64,000 bases of DNA from Pleionea sp. CnH1-48 (GTDB lineage: Bacteria > Pseudomonadota > Gammaproteobacteria > Enterobacterales > Kangiellaceae): positions 1-64,000 of the forward strand of contig NZ_JAMXSB010000002.1 in assembly GCF_024124665.1 (NCBI RefSeq), read 5' to 3'. Under the pieces are notes generated by a model. The model was given only the letters and a program-made list of their open reading frames with translations. It did no database searches and was not told where the DNA came from. Shown in pieces: positions 23,198 to 31,453 of the stretch (positions are counted from its first letter, which is position 1; each line of letters starts with the position of its first letter). Position numbers and translations under genes: made by a program.

Positions 23198-26024
23198 CAC
23201 CGTAACTCACTTCCGCTTCTTCTTTATCAAACCTCGCAGGTGCGAGAACTCTCATTGCCGAAAAACTCTTACTGATCCACTGGTCAAACTCACCGCTCCA
23301 GGCTCTCTCTACATTGCCGTAATGCAGTTCTTCTGCAAGTTCATCGAGCGGCCCTGCTTGCTCTTCAATAATTTCTTTATATACTTTTCGTTCTTCTGCG
23401 TTGAGCCCTTTAGGTTTTGGTGCTCGCCTTAACGCAGAAGCCAACTGTTGATACAGCTCCGCGATCTTGAAGCTCGACATAGTGACAAACTCCAAGATTT
23501 CATAATCTGCGGCCATTTCATAACGTCGCGTGGCATCCTTTAGCATCTTATTCTTTTTCGGTAAACTCTTCGCCAATGGCGCTCTCAGTTTTAGCTTGCG
23601 ATATTCGCTCGCGAAATAGTCACCATATTGAATGTTTGCCCAGGCAGCTAACCAGCGACTGCGGTCATTTCTTTGTTCTCCGCCTTTTTTATCACCATCG
23701 ATAATTCGACGTAACCAAAATAATTTTTTTGATGCTTGCTTTGTTTTTCCGTATAAAAAGGCTAACTTATAACGTGCTTCCATACGTACAACAAAAGGCT
23801 GCTCATAGGTTCTAGCATAGCGCTTGAACAAATCAATTGCTGTGTCATAGTTCTTATTTTTTTCAAACATTTCTGCAGCCACAAACAAGGCTGTTCGTCT
23901 GGCTTCAGGATCTTTATCCGCCTTGCTCAGTTTTAAATAAGTTTCGCCTGCTTTTTTCCATGCTTGATTTTTTTCATAAGCAAATGCCAGCTTGCGAGGA
24001 AATTCCGCCGCCATTTTATGCTTCGGATAGGCACTGATAAGCTCGCGTAACTCGGTGATAGCAGAATCCCACTGCTTGGTTGCTAACATCAAAGTTGCAG
24101 CATTATATTGCGCAGAAACTCGCACTTTTGCCGATGGAACCAATGATTTAATTTTTAATAGCTGTAGGATCGCTTTGCGTTCTTCATTCGTCTCTATCAG
24201 CTCTTGAGAGTTTTTGTAGATTGCATTCGCTAACCGTTCAGATACCTGTTTGTACTCTTTCGTCTTCTTGTCGATTAAACTACGTTGATTAAAGTAGTTC
24301 AGCTCGGCTTGCTGATATTGACCCAGCTTGAAATGAGAATGGGCAGCAATACCGTAAGCGGTTTTCTTTAACTGCTTATCCAGCTTTTTATTGCTAGAGA
24401 TAAGGCTTTCAGAAACACTCAAAGCGCGTTGGTACTGCTCTAAACCAAATAGGTACTCGGCCGCATTGGTCAACACAGCCGCCGACCGCTTGTCATTACG
24501 AAATACCTTGGCAAACTGCAACATGCTTTCTACCGCTTTAGCCTGCCATGACTTGGCTTCCACGGGGTTGTCTTGTAACTCTGCAAGAAGCTTTTCGTAA
24601 GATACAATTGCAGCATAACCAGCCTTGGAGCGATACTTCGCTTCTTTAAAATGATTCAGCTGATAAGCAACTAGCTCAAAGGATTGAATCGCTTGGTCGT
24701 ATTTTTCAGCAGAAAAATGCGCTTCTGCTTCCAGATATGCCATCTCTGGAACACGAGGATCCGTTGTAAAAGTGTTAATGTATTGGCTATAAAAGTGTGC
24801 AGCCCTATTAAATGCAGCGACAGCATCTTGCTTTATCTTCTGAGTCTTTTCAGGTATTGGCTTAGCTTTGCTCGCCTTAGACTTCTTCTCAAATAACTTT
24901 ACTAAGCTCTGAGCCTGACTATGATAGTGGCTGGCTAATTCATCATAGTAGAGCTTTAACTTGCTGATGATTCCTTCATTTAGCCCTCCGTTAACCTGTG
25001 CATACTGCGAAGCGGTATCGTAATACTCCACATAGGTTTCTTTCTCTTTTAACGCCAATAGTGGGAAGCCACCTTTTACATAGGTATCAATGAGTTTGCT
25101 ATGCAATTCTGGCGCTTTCGCTGAGAAGTTATACTGAGTAACATAATGTCGGAACGTATTCGCTGAGTCTTCATAGCGTTCTTTCTTCAGGTAATAATCC
25201 CCTAAGTGCTCATAAATCTTCCATAAATAAGACTTACCTTGCAGTTCGGCGATATTATCAATGGCCTCAGCACCACCGCTCTGAGCAAAGGCCAGAGTCA
25301 TTGAATTAACGGTGTCATCCACCAAAGGCTTCTCAACACTCGTCAATTGTTCTAGCGTTTTATTGGCTAATAAACGGCTCAATACTAAAGCAAAAGAATT
25401 GAGACTGGAGTTGAATCGGTTTTGCTTATAATAAGTCCAACCTAACATATAGTGTGAGTAGGTCTTCAACTTATCATCGTCCATCTGAGTAACGATCACA
25501 TACTCAGTTTGCGCTTTCTGATATTGCTTCTTGCCAAAGTAAATATCGCCCTTTCTAAAATGGGCTTCTGCATTATTCTTGTAGTTTGGATGACGCGTGG
25601 TCAATTGTTCAAGCATACTTAATGCTTGATCCTGCTTCTCATCCATCTCATAGGCTTTTGCTAACTGATATAATACATCCGCATTATCAGGCGAGTCAGG
25701 GTACTTTTTTAGTATCTTGTGGTAACTTTTGATGGCATCAGCATAGTAACTTTTTGTGCGTTTTGTCGTTAACTGCTTTTTTCCGCCTTCAATCATGTAA
25801 ACATCAGCGATACGGCGTTCAATCTGCTCTTTTAGCTCTTCATCTTTGAATAATGTGAGGAGCTCTTGATATTCCTCTCGAACTTCTTTATGACTCAGCG
25901 CTTCAAACTCAATTTTCTTTTCTTTCTGTGGAGTATATTCCAGGTCGCCGAGTGTACGACCTCCACCAAAACCGCAGGCGGCAATCAACGAAGAAACACT
26001 AACAACAGCAACAACTTTCTTCAT
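23184..26024 (-). CDS. Large TPR lipoprotein of the motor operon
   Basis: 946 aa, lipobox AAC in MKKVVAVVSVSSLIAACGFG, so lipid-anchored. It is almost entirely helical with many TPR/Sel1-type pairs along its length: YHKILKKYPDSPDNADVLYQLAKAY, LEQLTTRHPNYKNNAEAHFRKGDIYFGKKQYQKA, LAYLEAEAHF-like units and ELISAYPKHKMAAEFPRKLAFAYEK. Such repeats make protein-binding solenoids. It follows the 590-aa TPR gene by two bases with GAGGG before the ATG. Within the Agl-Glt comparison it occupies the place of the TPR proteins GltD/GltE that join the inner-membrane motor to outer-membrane barrels. Lys/Ala-rich low-complexity segment at about 375-390. Confidence 0.8.
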   Translation of the reverse strand: MKKVVAVVSVSSLIAACGFGGGRTLGDLEYTPQKEKKIEFEALSHKEVREEYQELLTLFKDEELKEQIERRIADVYMIEGGKKQLTTKRTKSYYADAIKSYHKILKKYPDSPDNADVLYQLAKAYEMDEKQDQALSMLEQLTTRHPNYKNNAEAHFRKGDIYFGKKQYQKAQTEYVIVTQMDDDKLKTYSHYMLGWTYYKQNRFNSSLNSFALVLSRLLANKTLEQLTSVEKPLVDDTVNSMTLAFAQSGGAEAIDNIAELQGKSYLWKIYEHLGDYYLKKERYEDSANTFRHYVTQYNFSAKAPELHSKLIDTYVKGGFPLLALKEKETYVEYYDTASQYAQVNGGLNEGIISKLKLYYDELASHYHSQAQSLVKLFEKKSKASKAKPIPEKTQKIKQDAVAAFNRAAHFYSQYINTFTTDPRVPEMAYLEAEAHFSAEKYDQAIQSFELVAYQLNHFKEAKYRSKAGYAAIVSYEKLLAELQDNPVEAKSWQAKAVESMLQFAKVFRNDKRSAAVLTNAAEYLFGLEQYQRALSVSESLISSNKKLDKQLKKTAYGIAAHSHFKLGQYQQAELNYFNQRSLIDKKTKEYKQVSERLANAIYKNSQELIETNEERKAILQLLKIKSLVPSAKVRVSAQYNAATLMLATKQWDSAITELRELISAYPKHKMAAEFPRKLAFAYEKNQAWKKAGETYLKLSKADKDPEARRTALFVAAEMFEKNKNYDTAIDLFKRYARTYEQPFVVRMEARYKLAFLYGKTKQASKKLFWLRRIIDGDKKGGEQRNDRSRWLAAWANIQYGDYFASEYRKLKLRAPLAKSLPKKNKMLKDATRRYEMAADYEILEFVTMSSFKIAELYQQLASALRRAPKPKGLNAEERKVYKEIIEEQAGPLDELAEELHYGNVERAWSGEFDQWISKSFSAMRVLAPARFDKEEAEVSYGDEIR

Positions 26025-26026
26025 GT

Positions 26027-27799
26027 TTATCCCTCTTCTCCATCCGTTTTCTTTACTTTCTTTGACTTGGCTTTATCCAAAGTCATTAATGTTGTGTCAT
26101 ACAGTCGAGCTTTCGCCAGTCTGGATTGTGCCAGATAATATTTCATTCTGTCTTCATGCTTACTCAGCTCTTCATTTACCAAACTACGCACAACAGGCTC
26201 TAGAACGGTAATATTACTTTGAGCTAAACGTAACTGCTGTTTGATGCGTTCATGATGCTCAGCAACCATGGGCTTGTAGCTCGCTGGTGGACGATAAGGC
26301 TCCTTTACGTTCTTCAACTGCTCGAGACGACTATTCAATAAATTCAACTCTCTGCTGGTAGACTCAACCAGTGCTTTGAGCCTCTTCTGCTCTTCTTCAG
26401 GCAATGTTAGCGCGTACAACTTCAGATCGGCTTTTTGATCTTGCAAGCGCTGCTTCAACTTTTCACTTTGCGCAATCAGTTTGCGTTGTTTTTTACCAAA
26501 GGTCTTCTTGTTTGAGTTTTTTAAGATGAGTAGATGCTCTTCTGCTTGAATTGACCAGTATTCAAGGTTCTGCTGTATGGCGTATAAGTCCGATAACTCG
26601 CGCAGAGTTTCCGAGAAAGCATGACTCGCAATAAGGTCTACAACAAAGGGGGTTAATTTACGATAATCAATAGTCGGCTCCGTTGCATACCAATCAGTTT
26701 GCCCGACCACTGCATCAAAATTGGTAATAAATTCTTTAGGAACATCCTGCATGGCGATGATTTCTCGCGCTTCCTGGATATCTTTTAATCCTTCATTAAA
26801 AGCTTCAATCGCCAGCAAGTTGCTTTTTAGCGCTTTTCTAGGAGAACCTTCTTGTTCATACAGATGCGCTAACAATACTTTGGCTTCTTGAACTTCAGGA
26901 ATTGCTATCGAACGCTCATTCAATATTTGCAAAGCAGCAATGGCTAAATTGAACTGTTTCAACTTAATGGCAGTCCAGGCGTAGGTAAGCAACGCGCGAT
27001 TAGAATAAAGTCCCGTAGTGCTTATAGACGTAAGATAATTCCATGCTGTCAGCATATCACCTTGTTGAATTGCGATTTGCGCCAAGCCATGACGAGCACG
27101 GTCAGCTAACAGCGAAAGTTCTTCATTACTCCTTGATAAGGCAGCCACACTCTGTAGGTGCTGAGCTGCGCTTTCTACGTTTCCGGCTTTAAACTGGCTG
27201 ATGGCAAAGTTGAATAAAACATAGGCATAATTAGGATGTTCAACGGATAAGCTATCAAGAATTTGTTCTGTTCCAGCAAGATGATTACCAGCGTTGTTGA
27301 TCAGAGTTGCAAGGTAATGATAATCGGTGTGTAAGTGCTCTGGCACTTCCCCTGCAATTTTTTGCATAGCTTCAGAAGCATTAGGGATATCAGACTTGTG
27401 GTAATGCAAGTTAGCTAAGTAGTACCAGGCAGAATTGCGAACTTGAGGTTCAAGATTATCTTTGTTGAGCAAAGATTGAAACACGCTGTGTGATTCATCC
27501 GCTAAACCATAAGACAACATCATGCCGCCTTTTACTAACTGGCCGAATTCGCTATTAGCCGTAGGGTTGCTTATTGCATGAGCATATTCATACTCGATCA
27601 ATGCATTAAAGTAATCTTTCTGGTAATACTCAAATAAGACATTGCCCCACTCCAGATCATCGGTAGAGCTAACATTTTGCTCAAAGATATCGGCCTTCAC
27701 AGTACAGGACAAACCGATACTTGCCCCAATAATGAAAGCTCTGAAACCTTTGTTATTAAACAGTTCCTTTGACAAAGACGGTAGTTTCATAACACTCAT
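26027..27799 (-). CDS. Exported TPR and coiled-coil protein
   Basis: 590 aa. N-terminal signal-like segment (FRAFIIGASIGLSCTVKA-DI). Residues about 45-360 contain TPR-like helices (WGNVLFEYYQKDYFNALIEYEYA, YYLANLHYHKSDIPNASEAMQ, FNFAISQFKAGNVESAAQHL). The second half (about 420-570) is rich in Lys/Glu/Gln/Leu with heptad-like spacing (RKLIAQSEKLKQRLQDQ, LNLLNSRLEQLKNV), a likely coiled coil; the C-terminus is basic (KAKSKKVKK). The ATG abuts the TAG of the preceding gene. Probably a periplasmic scaffold of the complex; no closer assignment is possible. Confidence 0.75.
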   Translation of the reverse strand: MSVMKLPSLSKELFNNKGFRAFIIGASIGLSCTVKADIFEQNVSSTDDLEWGNVLFEYYQKDYFNALIEYEYAHAISNPTANSEFGQLVKGGMMLSYGLADESHSVFQSLLNKDNLEPQVRNSAWYYLANLHYHKSDIPNASEAMQKIAGEVPEHLHTDYHYLATLINNAGNHLAGTEQILDSLSVEHPNYAYVLFNFAISQFKAGNVESAAQHLQSVAALSRSNEELSLLADRARHGLAQIAIQQGDMLTAWNYLTSISTTGLYSNRALLTYAWTAIKLKQFNLAIAALQILNERSIAIPEVQEAKVLLAHLYEQEGSPRKALKSNLLAIEAFNEGLKDIQEAREIIAMQDVPKEFITNFDAVVGQTDWYATEPTIDYRKLTPFVVDLIASHAFSETLRELSDLYAIQQNLEYWSIQAEEHLLILKNSNKKTFGKKQRKLIAQSEKLKQRLQDQKADLKLYALTLPEEEQKRLKALVESTSRELNLLNSRLEQLKNVKEPYRPPASYKPMVAEHHERIKQQLRLAQSNITVLEPVVRSLVNEELSKHEDRMKYYLAQSRLAKARLYDTTLMTLDKAKSKKVKKTDGEEG

Positions 27800-28357
27800 C
27801 TACCACTGTTTAATACGAACGATAGGCTCTTGAGCAGAACCGTCATCGCCAATCGCCAATTCGAGGTACTCACCCGCAGAACCTTTTTCGAAGTCTAATG
27901 TTTTTGCCAGTTTATAAGCTCTGCCACTGGGTCCAACCCCCGTAAAGAAAGCCGTCGCGTTGTGTTTGCCTTCATTAAGATTAGTGACGTAAAGTTTTTG
28001 AATGCCACCACGAGACAGCGCTTGACGTTGATTTTCTGAGTACACATGAGTCACAACTAACTTGCCATCAATCTTTAACTTAACACTTTCTAATGTAAAA
28101 AACTGACCCGAGCTTAAAGAGACAAATACGGAATACTTTGTACTGGAAGGGAACAACAACGTTTCTTCCATAAGTTTAAGATCTTTGTTAAGTACAACAA
28201 CATCTTCTTTCAGCTTTTGAACATTACTAGAAATATTTTTAAGCGTCGTTAATGCCTGCTCTTCAGCAGATGTTGTTCCTTTGCTTTTTCCCCAAGCACT
28301 GCTTGACACACTCGACAGCACTAGAGCAAATAAAAAAATAATTGCGTGACTTTGCAT
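27800..28357 (-). CDS. Exported beta-sandwich-like protein, first gene of the motor operon
   Basis: 185 aa with a signal peptide (MQSHAIIFLFALVLSSVSSSAWG-KS). A short coiled-coil segment (about 33-65, LTTLKNISSNVQKLKEDVVVLNKDL) is followed by a strand-rich domain (KYSVFVSLSSGQFFTLESVKLKIDGKLVVTHVY ... GIQKLYVTNLNEGKHNATAFFTG) that looks like an Ig/adhesin-type sandwich. No family recognised. As first gene of a nine-gene operon without internal terminators, its 5' side holds the promoter. The coil may provide oligomerisation. Confidence 0.7.
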   Translation of the reverse strand: MQSHAIIFLFALVLSSVSSSAWGKSKGTTSAEEQALTTLKNISSNVQKLKEDVVVLNKDLKLMEETLLFPSSTKYSVFVSLSSGQFFTLESVKLKIDGKLVVTHVYSENQRQALSRGGIQKLYVTNLNEGKHNATAFFTGVGPSGRAYKLAKTLDFEKGSAGEYLELAIGDDGSAQEPIVRIKQW

Positions 28358-28715
28358 GGTTTGACAATTCCGATCGATTACAACGTTTCCCTTAACTCAG
28401 GAATTAGACCTCGTTAACACGGCTAAACTCGTAGAGCTAGCATTGGTTGAGGGAATCATATAAAAGACAGGTCAATAGCAATAGCGGTATCTGCTTAAAA
28501 ATCAAACTCGTTCACAGAACCTATACAGCTCTTACGTGAAATTAGACTTTTGTCACAAGATTTAGGGATATAACTGGGGTCTGGAATTTAATTGCTATAG
28601 CATTACCGCAGCTAGGAATGAGCCGTAAGCTTGTTGTTCGATGGATTCGTGAAGTACTTCACATAAATGTCGCTAGCCATTACCCATCATCCCATAAGGA
28701 AAAAAGAGAATCACT
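28358..28715. promoter_or_regulatory. Divergent promoter region with a 14-bp palindrome
   Basis: The 358 bases between the minus-strand motor operon and the plus-strand barrel genes must hold both promoters. A perfect palindrome GTGAAGTACTTCAC lies at 28649-28662, 54 bases before the first barrel start, a candidate site for a dimeric regulator. An AAGGAAAAAAGAG run before ATG 28716 is the ribosome site. No ORF of note. Confidence 0.45.
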
Positions 28716-29363
28716 ATGTTAAGCCTGTTAAAACATGCATCACTGACAGCAACCGCTGGTTTGTTAGGCATACTAAGTCAGCCGCTAATGGCCGCCGACA
28801 ATGATTCGGCAGTAACCATTATCGAGCCAAAAAAGCAAGCCCCAAAAGCAGAAAGTGCGGCCATCGATACCGAAAAATTTGAACTAGGTATCTTTTTTGG
28901 ATCATTAGCCGTTGAAGACTTTGGTAGCAACCAAGTTACAGGCTTGTCATTTGTTTACCATATCAACTCTGACTTTATTGGCCAATTAAACTATGGCCGG
29001 TCCGATGTTGGTCGCGCTACTTTCGAAGATGTCAATGGCAGCGACTTTCTCAGCGATGATGATGAGAAATTTAACTTCACTCAACTGATTATGGGTTACA
29101 AGTTGTTCAAAGGTCGCTCTTTTATGGGCGCAAAAAGTAAATTCAACTCCAACATTTACCTAACAACAGGTATCGAGAACGTGGAGTTTGCTGGCGAAAG
29201 CAAAACAGGTTTTGTATGGGGTAGTACTTATAAAATCGTTGCTACGGATTGGTTAACCGTGAACTTTGATTTGCGTGATCACGTATACCAACGTAACTTT
29301 TTAAACGATGATAAAACCACACACAATATTGAATTTTCATTAGGCTTTAATGCTTTGTTTTAA
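28716..29363 (+). CDS. Outer-membrane beta-barrel protein
   Basis: 215 aa. Signal peptide (MLSLLKHASLTATAGLLGILSQPLMA-AD), an acidic and Pro-containing linker to about residue 50, then alternating amphipathic strands ending in an aromatic residue (FSLGFNALF), the outer-membrane insertion signature. Strand patterns such as FELGIFFGSLAVEDF, TGLSFVYHINSDFIGQLNYG and WLTVNFDLRDHVYQRNF resemble the outer-membrane barrel family first noted in myxobacteria. A close paralogue is two genes downstream (30216-30824), sharing DHxY...DDKTTHN. Divergent from the motor operon, it is the likely outer-membrane partner. Confidence 0.75.
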   Translation: MLSLLKHASLTATAGLLGILSQPLMAADNDSAVTIIEPKKQAPKAESAAIDTEKFELGIFFGSLAVEDFGSNQVTGLSFVYHINSDFIGQLNYGRSDVGRATFEDVNGSDFLSDDDEKFNFTQLIMGYKLFKGRSFMGAKSKFNSNIYLTTGIENVEFAGESKTGFVWGSTYKIVATDWLTVNFDLRDHVYQRNFLNDDKTTHNIEFSLGFNALF

Positions 29364-29409
29364 TCGATTCTCGATTAATGCTTAGTTGTACGAATAGGTA
29401 GAATGGATT

Positions 29410-30246
29410 ATGGAAAACAATTGCACCTCGTCTGGCTTGAGTATCACCGAAGATCAATCTCAGACAAGTCGCCGAGTACCCTTTCGAGCGACAAAACTCG
29501 CTCAAGTGATGGGCATTGTATTGGCATCTATGCTGACTCAGGTAGAGGCCCAGGATACTAAGCCTCAACTAAAACTAGAGGTTATTGACCCTTACTTAGA
29601 AATGCACTCGGGCCCAGGTAAAGGATACCCCGTGTTCTATACCATTGAGCAAGGCGAACAAGTTGAAATCATGACGCGCCGTACCGGATGGTACGAAGTG
29701 CGTAGCCAAAATGGCCGTACCGGATGGGTAAAAGCAGCGCAAATCGCTCGTACTTTATTACCCACAGGAGAGCCAGTCGATCTGCCATCTGTAAGCTATG
29801 GTGACTACCTCAAAGACAGCTGGCGCATTGGCTTTAACACTGGTCAGTTTTCCAGCGGAGAGTTAGAAGGCACCAATACTTTCAGTTTCACTGCTGGTTA
29901 CCGCCCTCTGAGCTGGATGGGTTTGGAGCTAGAAAGCGGTAAGTTTTATGAATCTGAGTTAAAAGGCAACTATCACAGCATTAATGTACTTTTTGAGCCC
30001 TTCTCCGAATGGAAGCTCTCTCCTGTTTTCCAACTAGGTAGCGGTAACCTCAAGATTGAGTCGCAACCAGAGCTTGCTCCATTGGATATTGAGGACGAAA
30101 GCTTCAGCAGTTATGGCATCAGTGCTAACTACTATATTGGCCGCAACTTCGTGATCCGCGCCGGACTGCAAAATTATAACCTATCAACTGATAACGACGA
30201 TGAGAGACTTGAACGATGGAATATTGGTTTCAACGCATTCTTCTAA
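29410..30246 (+). CDS. SH3b domain plus outer-membrane beta-barrel
   Basis: 278 aa. The N-terminus has an unusually long polar lead (about 25 residues) before the hydrophobic signal LAQVMGIVLASMLTQVEA. Residues about 55-115 form a bacterial SH3 domain (LEMHSGPGKGYPVFYTIEQGEQVEIMTRRTGWYEVRS, NGRTGWVKAAQI), usually a cell-wall-peptide binder. The rest (about 130-278) is strand-rich and ends WNIGFNAFF, again a barrel C-terminus. The SH3 domain could hold the barrel to peptidoglycan. Its last 31 bases overlap the start of the next gene, read in another frame. Confidence 0.75.
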   Translation: MENNCTSSGLSITEDQSQTSRRVPFRATKLAQVMGIVLASMLTQVEAQDTKPQLKLEVIDPYLEMHSGPGKGYPVFYTIEQGEQVEIMTRRTGWYEVRSQNGRTGWVKAAQIARTLLPTGEPVDLPSVSYGDYLKDSWRIGFNTGQFSSGELEGTNTFSFTAGYRPLSWMGLELESGKFYESELKGNYHSINVLFEPFSEWKLSPVFQLGSGNLKIESQPELAPLDIEDESFSSYGISANYYIGRNFVIRAGLQNYNLSTDNDDERLERWNIGFNAFF

Positions 30247-30824
30247 AGCCCTGCTTATTAGCTTTAGCTGTTAGCACGGTAGACGTTTTAGCTGAGGAAA
30301 CAACGACTCAGATCAATGCGTCAAACGTTAATACAGAATATTTTGATATGGGTGTCTTTACCGGCTTTATCAATATCGAAGATTTTACCAGCGAAGCTAT
30401 CGTTGGCATTAACGGAACGTTTAATGCTAATGAAGACTACTTCATGCAAATAAACTACTTACAAACCGATGTGTCTTTGTCTTCGTATGAACAAAGCCAA
30501 GGGCAATTGTTCTCTGGTAGTGATCGCACCTTTACTCACTTTGACTTTTTAGTGGGATATAATGTGTTCCAAGGCGAGCACTTTATGAAAAGCACGAAAG
30601 AAAACTTATCGTCGCTTTATGTCGTTGCTGGTATCGGCGATACAGAGTTTGGTGGCGAGAGTGGTTTTACCTACACTATCGGCGCAGGTTATCAAGTAGC
30701 ATTGTCAAGAAAGTGGCTAGTGCGCTTAGATTATCGCGATCATATTTACAAAACTAATATTATTGGTGAAGACAAATCAACACATAACAATCAGATGTCA
30801 TTAGGTATTAGTTACCAGTTTTAA
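30216..30824 (+). CDS. Outer-membrane beta-barrel protein, paralogue of 28716-29363
   Basis: 202 aa. It starts MEYWFQRILLKPCLLALAVSTVDVLAEE, a usable signal peptide coded within the 3' end of the previous gene (31-base overlap). The mature part alternates strands (YFDMGVFTGFINIEDF, DYFMQINYLQTDVSL, WLVRLDYRDHIYKTNI) and ends MSLGISYQF, an outer-membrane insertion signal. It shares the DHxY...(D/E)DK(T/S)THN block with the first barrel. Last gene of the unit, followed by a terminator. Confidence 0.75.
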   Translation: MEYWFQRILLKPCLLALAVSTVDVLAEETTTQINASNVNTEYFDMGVFTGFINIEDFTSEAIVGINGTFNANEDYFMQINYLQTDVSLSSYEQSQGQLFSGSDRTFTHFDFLVGYNVFQGEHFMKSTKENLSSLYVVAGIGDTEFGGESGFTYTIGAGYQVALSRKWLVRLDYRDHIYKTNIIGEDKSTHNNQMSLGISYQF

Positions 30825-30851
30825 CTTCTATTTTATTAGCTCTCCTGATTG

Positions 30852-30879
30852 CGCCCATTGCTTTGCATGGGCGTTTTTT
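30852..30879 (+). terminator. Terminator of the beta-barrel genes
   Basis: CGCCCAT (30852-30858) pairs with ATGGGCG (30867-30873) over an eight-base loop, followed by six T. It begins 28 bases after the stop of the last barrel gene. Confidence 0.85.
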
Positions 30880-30917
30880 ATTATTTACATAGTGCCGAGT
30901 TTTCAAGAAGTCATCAC

Positions 30918-31322
30918 TCAGTTTATAACAACTGTTTTAAGTTGGTTAAAGCTTGTAATGTTGTCCGTTACTACGATTGTGCCATTATATGTAAAGCTAC
31001 AGAAAACCTCGCCAGACTTAGAGTGCCCCCAAGTTATAGAACCCAGCTGATTATAAGAACCGCCATGGTGATATCCGCTATGACTAAGCGTAATCATACC
31101 ATCAATTTCCGAAGGCTTTACTCTTGCATTAATTTCTTTCGCCATTTCATCACTGGGCCAGATCCCATTCCCATGGCAAGCACCCATGACTCCACTTACA
31201 GGTTTATCATTGCTAGTCGTAAACCTTACTTTATACTGCTTGGAAGGCAAAAAGCCGTGCCAGTTAACGGTTGCGCAGCCAGAAACAACAAATAAAATGA
31301 CTGTATAAATATATTTCATCAA
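30918..31322 (-). CDS. Hypothetical small lipoprotein
   Basis: 134 aa starting MMKYIYTVILFVVSGCATVN, with lipobox VSGC. The mature domain has strand-like segments (KQYKVRFTTSNDKPVSGVMG, GEVFCSFTYNGTIVVTDN) and many Gly/His (GYHHGGSYNQLG). No family recognised. The antisense frame over the same bases is discarded because it lacks an export signal and protein-like composition. Monocistronic; a weak hairpin lies upstream. Confidence 0.65.
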   Translation of the reverse strand: MMKYIYTVILFVVSGCATVNWHGFLPSKQYKVRFTTSNDKPVSGVMGACHGNGIWPSDEMAKEINARVKPSEIDGMITLSHSGYHHGGSYNQLGSITWGHSKSGEVFCSFTYNGTIVVTDNITSFNQLKTVVIN

Positions 31323-31453
31323 TAAAAAGTTAACTCCTAACGTTAGATCTTTATTCTTCGGTTCTAATATTTAGCACTCAGATAGCTCGTTCCTTGCGAG
31401 CCTTTAGATGCCCTACTAAAAATCTATAACTTACGATTTGATCTATCAACTCC

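Noticed and set aside
30849-31295. 148-aa plus-strand frame
   Set aside because: It overlaps a terminator and is antisense to a gene with a clear lipoprotein signal.
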